A DNA stretch of 64,000 bases from Proteobacteria bacterium ST_bin12 (GTDB taxonomy: Bacteria > Pseudomonadota > Gammaproteobacteria > Burkholderiales > Methylophilaceae), in NCBI GenBank assembly GCA_002083635.1, contig MSXP01000003.1:1-64000 (forward strand). Direction: 5' to 3'. Below are positions 41,462 through 52,037 of this stretch, in pieces. The translations under genes and the position numbers were made by a program. The stretch's first letter is position 1, and each line of letters begins with the position of its first letter. The notes beneath the pieces were generated by a model, which was not told the DNA's origin, did no database searches, and saw only the letters and a list, made by a program, of their open reading frames with translations.

Positions 41462-42862
41462 ATGTACTACAACCACTTTGGTTTAAAAGAACCGCCATTT
41501 AAAATCACGCCTAATACCGAAGTTTTTTACACGGGTGGCAAGCGTGGCGCGGTTTTGGATGCTTTGATCTACGCCATTTTAAATGGTGAGGGCATTATTA
41601 AAGTGGTGGGCGAAGTGGGTAGCGGTAAAACCATGTTGTGCCGCATGTTACAAACCATGCTGCCAGAAAAGATTGAGAGTATTTATCTGGCTAACCCTAG
41701 CGTGGCACCAGAAGATATTTTGCATGCGATTGCGTTTGAGTTGCAATTAAAGTTGCCCAAAAATGCAGACCGCTTAAAAGTGATGCAGGTACTGCAAAGC
41801 CATTTATTGGCGCGCCACGCGGCAGGTAAACAGGTGGTGATTTTTGTAGAAGAGGCACAGGGCATGCCGCTGGCCACTTTGGAAGAAATTAGACTACTCT
41901 CAAATTTAGAAACCAATCATGATAAATTGCTGCAAATTGTGCTTTTTGGCCAGCCCGAGCTGGATGAGAATTTAAACCAAACCCAAATCCGCCAATTGCG
42001 TGAGCGTATTACGCACGGCTTTAATTTAGCCCCGTTAGAGCCTAAAGAAATAGGTGAGTATTTGATATTTAGGCTGCGCGCGGCGGGTTATTTTGGCCCG
42101 CATTTATTCACAAAATCCGCCATCAACAGCATCGCTTCATCCGCACAGGGTTTGGTTAGGCGTGTCAATATTTTGGCAGACAAAGCATTGTTAGCCGCTT
42201 TTGCTGATAACGTTTACCAAGTGACACAAAAGCAAGTGCGCGCGGCCATTAAAGATAGCGAGTTTGGCGCAGAAAAGGCAAAGTTAACACCACAATCATC
42301 CCAAATTTTAAAATGGCTGGCGTTACTGTTGATGGGTTTGATGTGTGGATACTGGGCGAGTGTGGCTTTGCAAAAGCCTGCTGTAAAAGTGAGTCAGCCA
42401 GTGGTAAAAAAACCAGTGACAATCGTTGCGCCTGAATCAATTACTGCAAAGGCTAAGCCTGTATTGCCATCTCAACCAGTTGAAGCGCCAATGTTAGAGC
42501 AAGTAGCAGAGCCGTCAATATTAAATCGCCGTTTGGCGGAGACAGAAATTTGGCTTAGAAATCAACCGCCAACAACTGTCAGCATCCAATTGTTAGGCGG
42601 TTATAGCGATGAGCAAATATTAAACGATTTAACTCGGTTAAGTCAGCAAGTGGAGTTGGATAATTTATATGTTTATCGCACTTCTACCGTAGTGAATGGA
42701 GTGGGCGCGCAGCCTTTTTTAACTGTTTTGTATGGCAGTTTTGCGAATCGGGTTGAAGCCGTGCAAGCACTCAAAAATCTACCAGCCGACATACAAAAAA
42801 ATCAGCCACAATTACGTACTGTTGCTGGCGTTTTGAAAGAAACGCAAAAAATACTGCGATAA
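41462..42862 (+). CDS. mshM: ExeA/MshM-type AAA ATPase
   Basis: The 466-residue protein begins YYNHFGLKEPPFKITPN, the ExeA/MshM hallmark, with Walker A GEVGSGKT (50-57) and Walker B VVIFVEEAQ. A transmembrane segment (about 281-300) precedes a Pro-rich linker and a C-terminal SPOR-like region (PFLTVLYGSFANRVEAVQAL). ExeA-type ATPases help place secretins in the envelope through peptidoglycan, and the mshL secretin gene follows directly. Confidence 0.88.
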   Translation: MYYNHFGLKEPPFKITPNTEVFYTGGKRGAVLDALIYAILNGEGIIKVVGEVGSGKTMLCRMLQTMLPEKIESIYLANPSVAPEDILHAIAFELQLKLPKNADRLKVMQVLQSHLLARHAAGKQVVIFVEEAQGMPLATLEEIRLLSNLETNHDKLLQIVLFGQPELDENLNQTQIRQLRERITHGFNLAPLEPKEIGEYLIFRLRAAGYFGPHLFTKSAINSIASSAQGLVRRVNILADKALLAAFADNVYQVTQKQVRAAIKDSEFGAEKAKLTPQSSQILKWLALLLMGLMCGYWASVALQKPAVKVSQPVVKKPVTIVAPESITAKAKPVLPSQPVEAPMLEQVAEPSILNRRLAETEIWLRNQPPTTVSIQLLGGYSDEQILNDLTRLSQQVELDNLYVYRTSTVVNGVGAQPFLTVLYGSFANRVEAVQALKNLPADIQKNQPQLRTVAGVLKETQKILR

Positions 42863-42971
42863 CCCACGTTTTATAACTAAAACTTATAAAGTATTCAATG
42901 GCTTAATATTGCAATTTAACGCAGCTTATGCGATAACACAATGTGTGCAGTTATTAGGGAGTGGGCGCGTC

Positions 42972-44762
42972 GTGCATCATAAAAACAGTAAAATTGACCA
43001 AGCTAAATTCAGCATACTATTTGCAATTTGTATTGCAACGGCAGGATGCGCGCACAAGACTGTGGTGCCGCCATCAAAAGGCCATATTGATGGCAGTTTA
43101 GCCACACAACAAAATAGTCAATTAGCCAATCAAAATAACGTTAATACTGCGCCTATACCAAAACCTGTGCGTAGCAATCCGCAACTACCCGTGCCCAGAG
43201 CCACCACTAACGCGCAAACTTACAGCGTAGTAGTCAACGAAGTACCCGTAAAAGAGATTTTGTTTGCGCTGGCGCGTGAGAGCAAACTCAATATTGATAT
43301 TCACCCCAGCATACAAGGCCGTGTCACATTAAATGCAGTGGATCAAACCTTGCCAGCTATTTTAGAGCGTCTAGCCAAGCAAGTGGACTTAACCTATAAA
43401 ATGGACGGAAATGTATTGTATATTGCGCCAGACCAGCCAGTGTTGCGTATTTACAAAGTGGATTATGTGAATATTAACCGTGATACGAAAGGCTTTATTG
43501 GCGCAGCCGCTGAGATTTCCAGCACAGGCCAAAGCGCAAACAACAGTTCGCGTACCTCTGTTGATAGCACTTCTAAAAACCATTTATGGGAATCGCTAAT
43601 ATTAAATCTTAAAGAGCTGCTAGCGGAAACTGATAAGGAGGTGATTGTAACGCGCTTTGGTAGCGCTACAGAACCTACTGCGCAAAATGCTGGCACTAAT
43701 GCGACGACAACAGCTTTGTCAGATGCAGCAAAGGCCTCAACTGAAGAACGCAATCAGCAGCGCTCGGAATATAAAACACTGTTTGCTGCCAATGTGATTG
43801 CCAACCCAGAAACAGGCGTCATTAGTGTGCGCGCTACTAACAAGCAGCATGAGAAAGTGCAGGAATTTATTGATAAAGTAATGGGCAGTGCAAAACGTCA
43901 AGTATTGATAGAGGCCACAATCGTTGAAGTAAGATTGAATGATAGCTTTCAGGCAGGTATTGATTGGAGTCGCTTTGGAAACAATGCTAACAGTAGTGGG
44001 TTTACTTTCCAGCAATCACTTGGGCCTAATATTGACCCCACTACAGGTGCAGGTTTTGCAGTAGGTTATTTAAATCCAGTAAGCTCATTAGGTAACATTT
44101 TAAGTTCAGTGACTTTACTAAAGCAGTTTGGGGATACCAAAGTGATTTCTAGCCCAAAATTAATGGTATTAAACAATCAAACAGCTGTATTAAAAGTGGT
44201 AGATAACCTTGTATATTTTACTGTACAAGCACAGCAATCGCAGGGCTCTGTTGGCGGCGGGATTTTGTCAACAGTAACTACAACACCTAACACTGTGCCT
44301 GTGGGTATAGTGATGAGTGTGACACCGCAAATTAATGAGACAAGTGCAGTGAATATTAATGTTCGGCCAACTATATCTAGCGTGCTCAGTTTTGTGCGCG
44401 ACCCTAATCCACAACTAAATGGCGTGAATGGCGCACTTGTCATCCCAAGTCAAATACCACAAATACAAGTGCGGGAAATGGAATCGATTTTACAGGTTAA
44501 TAGTGGAAATACCGCGATTTTGGGTGGTTTAATGCAAGACGAAATTCAGCGCAACTCAGATAAAGTACCAGGTTTGTCAGATATTCCTGGCGTAGGTAAA
44601 GCTTTTACAGGACGAGATGACTCAAACCGTAAAACTGAATTAGTTATTTTTCTGCGCCCAACAGTTATCAACAATGCCAGTCTAGAAAGTGATGAATTGC
44701 AAAGCTATAAGCAATATCTGCCAGCACAGCAATTACAAAACGTACTTGAAGAAGCGAATTGA
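42972..44762 (+). CDS. mshL: MSHA-type pilus secretin MshL
   Basis: The 596-residue outer-membrane secretin has a lipoprotein-like signal (CIATAGC, Cys26), N-domains with VVNEVPVKEILFALARES and the C-terminal secretin domain (VISSPKLMVLNNQTAVLKV, GNTAILGGLMQDE, TELVIFLRPTVI). I prefer GTG 42972 because GGGAG lies 10 nt upstream and the signal sequence then starts near the N-terminus. A TTG at 42909 would add 21 residues. The mshM and mshN genes flank it. Confidence 0.9.
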   Translation: MHHKNSKIDQAKFSILFAICIATAGCAHKTVVPPSKGHIDGSLATQQNSQLANQNNVNTAPIPKPVRSNPQLPVPRATTNAQTYSVVVNEVPVKEILFALARESKLNIDIHPSIQGRVTLNAVDQTLPAILERLAKQVDLTYKMDGNVLYIAPDQPVLRIYKVDYVNINRDTKGFIGAAAEISSTGQSANNSSRTSVDSTSKNHLWESLILNLKELLAETDKEVIVTRFGSATEPTAQNAGTNATTTALSDAAKASTEERNQQRSEYKTLFAANVIANPETGVISVRATNKQHEKVQEFIDKVMGSAKRQVLIEATIVEVRLNDSFQAGIDWSRFGNNANSSGFTFQQSLGPNIDPTTGAGFAVGYLNPVSSLGNILSSVTLLKQFGDTKVISSPKLMVLNNQTAVLKVVDNLVYFTVQAQQSQGSVGGGILSTVTTTPNTVPVGIVMSVTPQINETSAVNINVRPTISSVLSFVRDPNPQLNGVNGALVIPSQIPQIQVREMESILQVNSGNTAILGGLMQDEIQRNSDKVPGLSDIPGVGKAFTGRDDSNRKTELVIFLRPTVINNASLESDELQSYKQYLPAQQLQNVLEEAN

Positions 44763-44804
44763 TTTGTGGGATGTTTGCAGCTACATTTGCAGGTAGATTA
44801 ATCA

Positions 44805-46250
44805 ATGAGTTTACTGATTAAAGCATTAGATAAAGCGCAAGATGCCAAAGCCCAAACGGCTAAAGAGACGCAAACTCAGCAGGCGAAGCAGGAAGGCTTG
44901 CAAGCAGATAGTCAGGTGGCTTTAGAGGCCACAGCGCCTGCCAACGTAGCATCAGCAAAATTGGCGGCGGCTAATGCGCTGGAAATGGAATTGGCGCCAG
45001 TTTCAAACAAAAGTGCTCCAGCAGCTAGCAGCAGTGCAGAAAACAACTCCGATATTTTTTCGATTACCAGCACATTCAAGCCAAATGAATTAACTTCAAC
45101 CAGCAAAAAATCTGCAACAAGCAAAGCTTCTGCAAAAAGCGCGGCCAATGTATTTGCAGCTAAACGGATTGAGTCTAATAATCGTAATGCAGTACTGGCA
45201 CTAATTGCGGGTGTTGGTTTATGCGCTTTGCTGGCGGCTGCCGCGTATTTTTATCTGTTTATGGATAAAGAGCCAGATTTTATTGTGGCAAAACCTGCGG
45301 CAATATTGCCAGAAGCTTTACCTGCAACTTCGGAATCTGCTTTAGAGTCGCAACCACCAATTAATGCTGCAGACTTATCTGCACAGTCCATTGCAGAATC
45401 TGCGGCTGAAAAGCAAACAGCACCGATTACGTTTGCAGAAACTGAAACACTTATACAAACAGTAAAGCCCAGTAATAAAAAACAAAACACGCAAGTATTC
45501 AACAATGAAAATTTGACTGAAAACGAAGTGATGCAAGATGAGATGAGGATTGAAAAATCCGCCAAAGTTCAATCTAGTCAGCTCAGTTCAGCCAACCAGC
45601 CTAAACAAAATGCATCGAAAGTGGTCGAGATTGAAGAGATTGCTTCTAAAAGTGCGTCTATTCAAGTTTCTAAAACTAAGCCAGAATTAGGCGTTAACCC
45701 AATTTTGATGGGTGCTTTTAACGCGTATAACGTGGGTAACGATGCTGTTGCAAGCAAACTTTATCGGCAAGTTTTACAGCGCGATTTGCGTAATGTAGAT
45801 GCGTTAATGGGTTTAGGCGCAATAGCGCAAAGGCAAGGGCGCGTGGCTGATGCCAATGGCTGGTATGCAAAAGTGTTAGAAGTGGAGCCTAGAAACGCGC
45901 TGGCAACGAGTGCTATATTAGATAGCCAGCCGCAAAATGATGTGGCAAGTAATGAAAGCCGCATTAAAAATATGCTTGCAAAGCAGCCAGATGATGCAAA
46001 CTTGCACGCCACATTAGGCAATTTTTATGCAGATTTGAATCAATGGCCAGCCGCGCAACAGGCTTATTTTGATGCATATCGATTAAATGCTAGCGCAGAT
46101 AATTCATTTAACTTGGGTGTGAGCTTGGATCAGTTAGGAAAACCTAAATTGGCACTGCCGTATTATCAACGCGCGTTAGAGTTAAGTCAGTCGACTGCTT
46201 CTAAAATTGATAAAGTAGCGTTAGAAGCAAGAATTACGGCTATTCAGTGA
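44805..46250 (+). CDS. mshN: TPR-containing pilus biogenesis protein MshN
   Basis: The 481-residue inner-membrane protein has an Ala/Gln-rich cytoplasmic N-terminus, one transmembrane helix (about 126-151) and a periplasmic part ending in tetratricopeptide repeats (about 300-480, such as AYNVGNDAVASKLYRQVL and NLHATLGNFYADLNQWPAAQ). This layout and its place between mshL and mshE match MshN, which is thought to support secretin or machine assembly. Confidence 0.85.
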   Translation: MSLLIKALDKAQDAKAQTAKETQTQQAKQEGLQADSQVALEATAPANVASAKLAAANALEMELAPVSNKSAPAASSSAENNSDIFSITSTFKPNELTSTSKKSATSKASAKSAANVFAAKRIESNNRNAVLALIAGVGLCALLAAAAYFYLFMDKEPDFIVAKPAAILPEALPATSESALESQPPINAADLSAQSIAESAAEKQTAPITFAETETLIQTVKPSNKKQNTQVFNNENLTENEVMQDEMRIEKSAKVQSSQLSSANQPKQNASKVVEIEEIASKSASIQVSKTKPELGVNPILMGAFNAYNVGNDAVASKLYRQVLQRDLRNVDALMGLGAIAQRQGRVADANGWYAKVLEVEPRNALATSAILDSQPQNDVASNESRIKNMLAKQPDDANLHATLGNFYADLNQWPAAQQAYFDAYRLNASADNSFNLGVSLDQLGKPKLALPYYQRALELSQSTASKIDKVALEARITAIQ

Positions 46251-46296
46251 GAAAAAAATGGCAACAATATTAATAATAATGGTTCGAATTTAACTT

Positions 46297-48003
46297 ATGG
46301 CAGAGCAGCGACGTAAATTACGCCTAGGTGAGCTAATGATGCAGCAGGGCTTGATTAGTCAAGACCAGTTGCGCATTGCCTTGATTGAGCAAGAGCAAAA
46401 TAACATCCCGCTTGGGCGCCAATTGGTGCGATTAGGGTTCGTGTCTGAAAGTATGGTGCGCGATTTGGTTGCGCATACCATTGGCCAAGAAAGTATCGAT
46501 TTAAGCACCGTAGTGGCTGATAACGATGCCTTGAGAATGGTCCCAGAGGATTTTTCTAGGCGCTATCATTTATTGCCAGTCGCCTATGAAGACATCACCA
46601 AAACCATGATTGTGGCGATGGCGGATATGTTTAACGTGGTGGCGCTAGATCAATTGCGCGCAATGCTGGGCGGGCAAATTCAGCTAAAACCCGTGATGGC
46701 TGCAGAAGCGCAGTTAGAAGAGCACATCGACCAATTTTATGGCTATGAGCTATCTGTTGATGGAATTTTGCGCGAGATTGAAACGGGTGAGATTGATTAC
46801 CAAAGCTTAACTGCCGATGGCGATGAATATACACAGCCAGTCGTGCGTTTGGTTGGCGCCTTATTAATGGATGCGGTAAAACGCGCAGCATCAGATATTC
46901 ACTTTGAACCTGAATATGCTTTTTTACGCATTCGATACCGCATTGATGGCGTATTGCAGCAAGTACGCAGTATTCATAAAAGTTACTGGCCAGGTATTGC
47001 GGTACGGTTAAAAGTGATTTCGGGTATGGACATTGCCGAAACACGTTCGCCACAAGATGGTCGTTTAAACATGAATTTATGCGGCCGCCCTATTGATTTC
47101 AGGGTTTCTACGCACCCAACTATTCACGGCGAAAATATTGTTTTACGCGTTTTAGACCGCGAAAAATCGATTATTCCGTTAGAGCGTATGGGTTTGCGTA
47201 CCAGCACATTGGCGCAACTAAAGTTAATGATGACAAGGCCAGAAGGGATTTTAGTGGTGACAGGTCCAACTGGAAGCGGTAAAACGACCACGCTATATTC
47301 ATTGCTTTCACATTTAAATGATGAAACCGTGAATATCATGACGCTGGAAGATCCAGTGGAATATCCAGTCACCATGATGCGCCAAACTTCGGTGGCTGAA
47401 GTAAATAAAGTGGATTTTGCCAATGGGATTCGCTCTATTATGCGGCAAGACCCAGACATTATTCTAGTCGGTGAAATTCGCGATCAAGACACCGCCACCA
47501 TGGCTTTCCGTGCGGCAATGACAGGTCACCAAGTGTTTAGTACCTTGCACACTAACTCAGCTTTAGGCGCCTTTCCACGCTTAACCGATATTGGTATTTC
47601 GCCCGATATTATGGCGGGTAATATTATTGGTGTGGTGGCGCAGCGTTTAGTGCGTGTGCTGTGCCCGCAATGCAAAGAACCAGTTAAGCCTACGGATGAA
47701 GAGCGTAAAATTTTAGGCGTTAAGCGTAACGAAGCGATTCAAATTTATAAGCACAAGGGCTGCAAACGCTGTAACCAAACAGGCTATCGCGGACGTATGG
47801 CGATATTAGAATTGCTGCGTATTGATTCTGACATGGATTCGCTGATTGCGCGCCGCGCGCATTTGGATGAGCTGCGTAAAATGGCTTTGGATAAAGGCTT
47901 TACTACGCTGGCAGATGACGGCGTGCGCCGCATTTTAGAGGGCTATACCAGCATTGATGAGGTGATGCGTGTGATTGATTTAACCTCGCGCCTGCCACAA
48001 TAA
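46297..48003 (+). CDS. mshE: Pilus extension ATPase MshE (GspE/PilB family)
   Basis: The 568-residue cytoplasmic ATPase has a MshEN-type N-terminal domain (LGELMMQQGLISQDQLRIAL), which in MshE relatives binds cyclic di-GMP, Walker A GPTGSGKT (323-330), the Asp box, Walker B and a four-Cys zinc element (CPQC...CKRC). It powers pilin polymerisation. No PilT-type retraction ATPase lies in the cluster. Confidence 0.93.
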   Translation: MAEQRRKLRLGELMMQQGLISQDQLRIALIEQEQNNIPLGRQLVRLGFVSESMVRDLVAHTIGQESIDLSTVVADNDALRMVPEDFSRRYHLLPVAYEDITKTMIVAMADMFNVVALDQLRAMLGGQIQLKPVMAAEAQLEEHIDQFYGYELSVDGILREIETGEIDYQSLTADGDEYTQPVVRLVGALLMDAVKRAASDIHFEPEYAFLRIRYRIDGVLQQVRSIHKSYWPGIAVRLKVISGMDIAETRSPQDGRLNMNLCGRPIDFRVSTHPTIHGENIVLRVLDREKSIIPLERMGLRTSTLAQLKLMMTRPEGILVVTGPTGSGKTTTLYSLLSHLNDETVNIMTLEDPVEYPVTMMRQTSVAEVNKVDFANGIRSIMRQDPDIILVGEIRDQDTATMAFRAAMTGHQVFSTLHTNSALGAFPRLTDIGISPDIMAGNIIGVVAQRLVRVLCPQCKEPVKPTDEERKILGVKRNEAIQIYKHKGCKRCNQTGYRGRMAILELLRIDSDMDSLIARRAHLDELRKMALDKGFTTLADDGVRRILEGYTSIDEVMRVIDLTSRLPQ

Positions 48004-48022
48004 TATTGAGCAAATATTTCCT

Positions 48023-49228
48023 GTGGCAACTTTTAATTACAAAGCAATCGATCAAACTGGCCGCCATGCGCAAGGCCAAATTGATGCGCTAAACGAAGTG
48101 GATTTAGAGCTGCGCTTAGAGCGCATGGGCTTGGATTTAATCACCTTTAGATCCAGCACCAAATCCAACAATACGTTTTCCAAAAACAGAGTCAGTAATC
48201 GTGATTTGGTGATGTTTTGCTTTCAGCTAGAGCAACTAACCAGCGCTGGTGTGCCCATTTTAGAAGGCTTAAACGATTTGCGCGAAAGCACGCAAAATCT
48301 GTATTTTCAAAAAGTGTTGGGTGCCATTGCGGGTGAGGTAGAAGGCGGCAAAATGCTGAGTCAAGCCTTAGCTGAACACCCAGATGTTTTTGATGAAGTG
48401 TTTGTGAATTTGGTTGGCGCGGGCGAGCAAACAGGGCAATTACCTGCTGTTTTTGATAATCTATCCAACACGCTTAAATGGCAAGATGAGTTGATGAGTC
48501 AAACCAAAAAATTATTGGCTTATCCGCTATTTGTGTTGGTGGTGGTGCTGGCGGCGGTCACCTTTTTAATGGTGTATTTAGTGCCAGAAATGGTCAAGTT
48601 TTTGAATAGTCTAGGCCAAGAGTTACCTTTGAATACGCGTATTTTGATTTTTATATCAGAAGCATTCGTGAATTATTGGTGGCTGATTATCATCGTGCCG
48701 CTAGTGTTGGCAGCAGCTGGTGTGGCTTATGTAAAGCAAAGTGCAGAAGCACGTTATCGGTTTGATTATTTGAAATTAAAGTTGCCGTTAACGGGCGATA
48801 TTTTGCATAAAATTATCATGGCACGTTTTGCGCGGTATTTTGCGCTGATGTATCAAACAGGTATTCCCATTTTGCAGGCCATTAAAACCTGCGAAAAAAT
48901 TGTGGGTAATCGCGTGATTGCTGATGCATTAAGCCGTGCGCATGCTCAAATTAACGCGGGCGATAGTATGTCTGAAAGTTTTCATAATGCAGAATTGTTT
49001 CCGCCATTGGTGGTGCGTATGATTAAAGTGGGCGAAAGCACTGGTGCGCTAGATAAATCATTGTTAAATATTAGTTATTTTTACGATAGAGATGTGAACG
49101 AGTTGATGCAGAAGATGCTTAAATTGCTAGAGCCAGCCCTAACGGTTATTTTGGGCTTAATATTGGCATTTATTATGGTTTCTGTTCTTGGCCCAGTGTA
49201 CGATTCATTTAGTAAAATGAAGCTTTAA
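48023..49228 (+). CDS. mshG: Inner-membrane platform protein MshG (GspF/PilC family)
   Basis: The 401-residue protein contains two T2SSF domains (FCFQLEQLTSAGVPILEGL and FARYFALMYQTGIPILQAI) and three transmembrane segments. It couples the MshE ATPase to pilus assembly. The start is GTG at 48023, in keeping with the conserved ATFNYKAIDQTGR N-terminus, 19 nt after mshE. Confidence 0.93.
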   Translation: MATFNYKAIDQTGRHAQGQIDALNEVDLELRLERMGLDLITFRSSTKSNNTFSKNRVSNRDLVMFCFQLEQLTSAGVPILEGLNDLRESTQNLYFQKVLGAIAGEVEGGKMLSQALAEHPDVFDEVFVNLVGAGEQTGQLPAVFDNLSNTLKWQDELMSQTKKLLAYPLFVLVVVLAAVTFLMVYLVPEMVKFLNSLGQELPLNTRILIFISEAFVNYWWLIIIVPLVLAAAGVAYVKQSAEARYRFDYLKLKLPLTGDILHKIIMARFARYFALMYQTGIPILQAIKTCEKIVGNRVIADALSRAHAQINAGDSMSESFHNAELFPPLVVRMIKVGESTGALDKSLLNISYFYDRDVNELMQKMLKLLEPALTVILGLILAFIMVSVLGPVYDSFSKMKL

Positions 49229-49265
49229 ACTTGAAAGTTAATGGTAAAAATTCGACCCAAAAAAC

Positions 49266-50909
49266 ATGTTAAGTAGCGCTAAAAAACTCATTTTGTGTGC
49301 CAATAATAGCAGCTTAACCGCTGGTATTTGGCATGGCACCAAGCTGCAAAGCTATGCGGTTTTTAATAACATTGACCAAGATTACACCGCGTTTAGCGAA
49401 TATTTAGCCAAACAGCCTGATACCAATATTTACTTAATTGTAGATGCAGTAGAAGAAGACTACAAACTAGAAAGCCTGCCACATACCGCTGGCCGCGCAC
49501 GTCGCGAGATTATCGAGCGCAAACTCAATCAATTTAACCGCAATAGCACTTTTCGCGCCGCGCATTTTATTAATCGCAGCGCAGATAAGCGCAAAGATGA
49601 TAACTTTTTATTTGTAGCACTCAGTAATGCAGATTCGTTGCAAGGCTGGCTAGATGTGATTCAAGCCAATCAATCGCCGCTGGTTGGTGTGTATTTATTG
49701 CCGATGATGAGCCAAGTGATGGTGCGCCAAATGAAACTGATGGCGCCGCATATTTTGTTGTGTGAACAATTGCCGTCTGGTTTTAGGCAAACCTATATGC
49801 ACAATGGCCGTTTGCGTATGAGTCGCTTGGTGCCAATGGTCGATATTAAGCCAAACCAATTGGCTTATTTTTACTTGGTGGAGATTGAAAAAACGCGACT
49901 TTATTTAATGAGCCAGCGTTTAATTAGTGGCGAAACGCCGCTGCAAATGATACTGCCAGCGCTAGATAATTCGCACCATGAAATTGCAAAAAGTATCAGC
50001 CAAGATCAGGGCTTGGAGTGCAAAACGGTTGATATTTTAGCGTATGCCAAAAATATTAATCTGGCAGAAAGCTTAATTAAGCCGCATCCTGAATTACTGC
50101 ATATGCAATTGCTGGCAAATGGCAATGTGCCAGATAATTTGGCGCCATTGGCTTACAGCAAAATTCACAGCCTAAACAATATCTGCCGCAATTTATACAT
50201 TGCCACAGCTGCAATTGCCATTTTGGGTGTTGGTTTGGCGGGATTCTATGCTTGGCAGGGCAGGCAACAACATAATCAATTAGAGTTAATCGCTGCTCAA
50301 ACGCAGCAACAGCAACGCTTATATGATGAAGTTGCCAAAAACTTCCCCAGTACGCCCATCCCCAGTGCCGAGTTAAAAGTCGCCACAGATTTAGCGCAAG
50401 CTATTCAAGCTAATAATCAAACGCCTGCGCAGTTTATGCAGATATTAAGCGCAGCGTGTGAAAACATGCCTGAGGTTACGCTGAACAGAATGCGCTGGAT
50501 GCTTAGCCCAACGGCTGAGGTAGCGGACGACACTGCTGGCAACACGGGTATACAAAACAATCAAACTTATAATAACCAATCCATCGTCAACCCAAATGCA
50601 GATGCAACAAAACTGATTCAAGTGGGTTTTTTAAATGCTGAGATTAAAGGCTTTGCAGGTGACTATCGTGCTGCTTTAAACACGGTGAGTCAATTTGTGG
50701 CGACTTTAAAGGCTAATCCAGCAGTAGAAGCGGTGACCATATTACAAGAACCCGTTAATGTGAGCTCACTGGCAAATTTACAAGGTAGCACAACCGATGA
50801 AACCGCCGCTGAACGCCCCCCTGCAATGTTCAAGCTCAAAATTGTATTAAAGGCACCGCGGGTTAGTGCAACAAGCGCCGCATTAAACGCTAATGAGCGC
50901 GCATCATGA
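49266..50909 (+). CDS. Pilus assembly inner-membrane protein, MshI-like (PilM/PilN-like layout)
   Basis: The 547-residue protein has a cytoplasmic N-terminal region (about 1-300), one transmembrane helix (about 310-331, IATAAIAILGVGLAGFYAW) and a periplasmic coiled-coil and ferredoxin-like part (about 335-540) with a Gln/Asn-rich linker. The layout and position suggest a fused PilM/PilN-like or MshI-like component. Family assignment is weaker than for its neighbours. It overlaps the next gene by four bases. Confidence 0.6.
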   Translation: MLSSAKKLILCANNSSLTAGIWHGTKLQSYAVFNNIDQDYTAFSEYLAKQPDTNIYLIVDAVEEDYKLESLPHTAGRARREIIERKLNQFNRNSTFRAAHFINRSADKRKDDNFLFVALSNADSLQGWLDVIQANQSPLVGVYLLPMMSQVMVRQMKLMAPHILLCEQLPSGFRQTYMHNGRLRMSRLVPMVDIKPNQLAYFYLVEIEKTRLYLMSQRLISGETPLQMILPALDNSHHEIAKSISQDQGLECKTVDILAYAKNINLAESLIKPHPELLHMQLLANGNVPDNLAPLAYSKIHSLNNICRNLYIATAAIAILGVGLAGFYAWQGRQQHNQLELIAAQTQQQQRLYDEVAKNFPSTPIPSAELKVATDLAQAIQANNQTPAQFMQILSAACENMPEVTLNRMRWMLSPTAEVADDTAGNTGIQNNQTYNNQSIVNPNADATKLIQVGFLNAEIKGFAGDYRAALNTVSQFVATLKANPAVEAVTILQEPVNVSSLANLQGSTTDETAAERPPAMFKLKIVLKAPRVSATSAALNANERAS

Positions 50910-51538
50910 GTATGACCCAGCAAGATTGGCGCAAACTACGTAACCCCATGATTGGTTTAGGCGCGGTATTGCTAATCGCTGGGTTGCTAATCAGTTTTGC
51001 GGATCAATACCGCAAAAAAAACGAAACAGCGTTAGCCACACAGCAAAATTTACTGAATCAAGCGCGCCAAAAATATCAGTCATCCGGCATAGAAAAAGAA
51101 ATGATTACGCAATATTTGCCAGCCTATAACGATTTGCTTGCTAGCGGCTTTATTGGCGAAGAGCGGCGTATTGAGTGGATAGAAGCTTTGCGTCAAATTC
51201 ACCATCAACATAAATTATTCAGTATCGATTACAGCATTGGCCTGCAAGAAAACTATAAAACACCTTTTTTATCGAATTTGGGCAATTTTGCGCTACACCG
51301 CTCTGTGATGAAATTGAATCTAGACATGCTGCACGAAGGCGATTTATTGACGCTATTGGATGGTTTACAAGATCAACCAACCCCGCTTATTGTGCGCGAT
51401 TGTGAAATTAGCCGACCAACAGGTGCTGTAATTAATACTAAAAATATCAGTGCAAATTTAAAAGCGGTATGTGAAATTGACTGGCTAACCCTGCGCGATC
51501 CGCAACTAAGCAATATTATTTCGGCGGGAGCACTGTAA
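50906..51538 (+). CDS. Pilus assembly protein, MshJ/PilO-like
   Basis: The 210-residue protein has one N-terminal transmembrane helix (about 15-32), then a coiled coil and a small alpha/beta periplasmic domain, the PilO/MshJ plan. ATGA overlap with the upstream gene and TAATG overlap with the downstream gene show tight translational coupling within the alignment subcomplex. Confidence 0.6.
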   Translation: MSMTQQDWRKLRNPMIGLGAVLLIAGLLISFADQYRKKNETALATQQNLLNQARQKYQSSGIEKEMITQYLPAYNDLLASGFIGEERRIEWIEALRQIHHQHKLFSIDYSIGLQENYKTPFLSNLGNFALHRSVMKLNLDMLHEGDLLTLLDGLQDQPTPLIVRDCEISRPTGAVINTKNISANLKAVCEIDWLTLRDPQLSNIISAGAL

Positions 51539-52026
51539 TGAGATTTTTTGCATTATTTATCTTATTAACTACACAAATCGCGCTTATGCAAGCAACGCAA
51601 GCTGCACAGCCAATTGGCCGTTTATTTAGTTCGCCCGCAGAGCGCAGCACCCTCAATTATTTGCGACAGACTAAAAAAGTAATGATGGTTGCCCCCGTTG
51701 AAACAACAGACCAGCAAGCCGAATCTGCGCCAGTGGAGTTGCCAGATGCTATTAATGTTCAAGGCTATGTAAAACGCAGCGATGGCAAAGATGGAACGGT
51801 ATGGATTAACAACCAAGCCATGCAAGAAAACACGGGCAATAAAGATGTGCAAGTGGGTAGCCTGCCCGAAAACGGCAATCGCGTACCACTTAAATTGCCT
51901 GCCAATGGTCGCAGATTAACCCTAAAAGCAGGGCAGGTGTATGACCCACAAAACAACCGTGTGCGTGAAGCAAGAAGCCATGGCGCACAGGGCGATAGCG
52001 GTACGATTGGTGAAGATAGATTTTAG
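51538..52026 (+). CDS. Pilus assembly protein, MshK/PilP-like periplasmic protein
   Basis: The 162-residue product has a signal peptide (MRFFALFILLTTQIALMQATQAA) and a small domain with NVQGYVKRSDGKDGTVWINN, a beta-rich pattern like MshK/PilP proteins that link the inner-membrane complex to the secretin. Its C-terminus is polar and probably disordered. Assignment relies on order and size. Confidence 0.55.
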   Translation: MRFFALFILLTTQIALMQATQAAQPIGRLFSSPAERSTLNYLRQTKKVMMVAPVETTDQQAESAPVELPDAINVQGYVKRSDGKDGTVWINNQAMQENTGNKDVQVGSLPENGNRVPLKLPANGRRLTLKAGQVYDPQNNRVREARSHGAQGDSGTIGEDRF

Positions 52027-52037
52027 CGTTTGAAGTA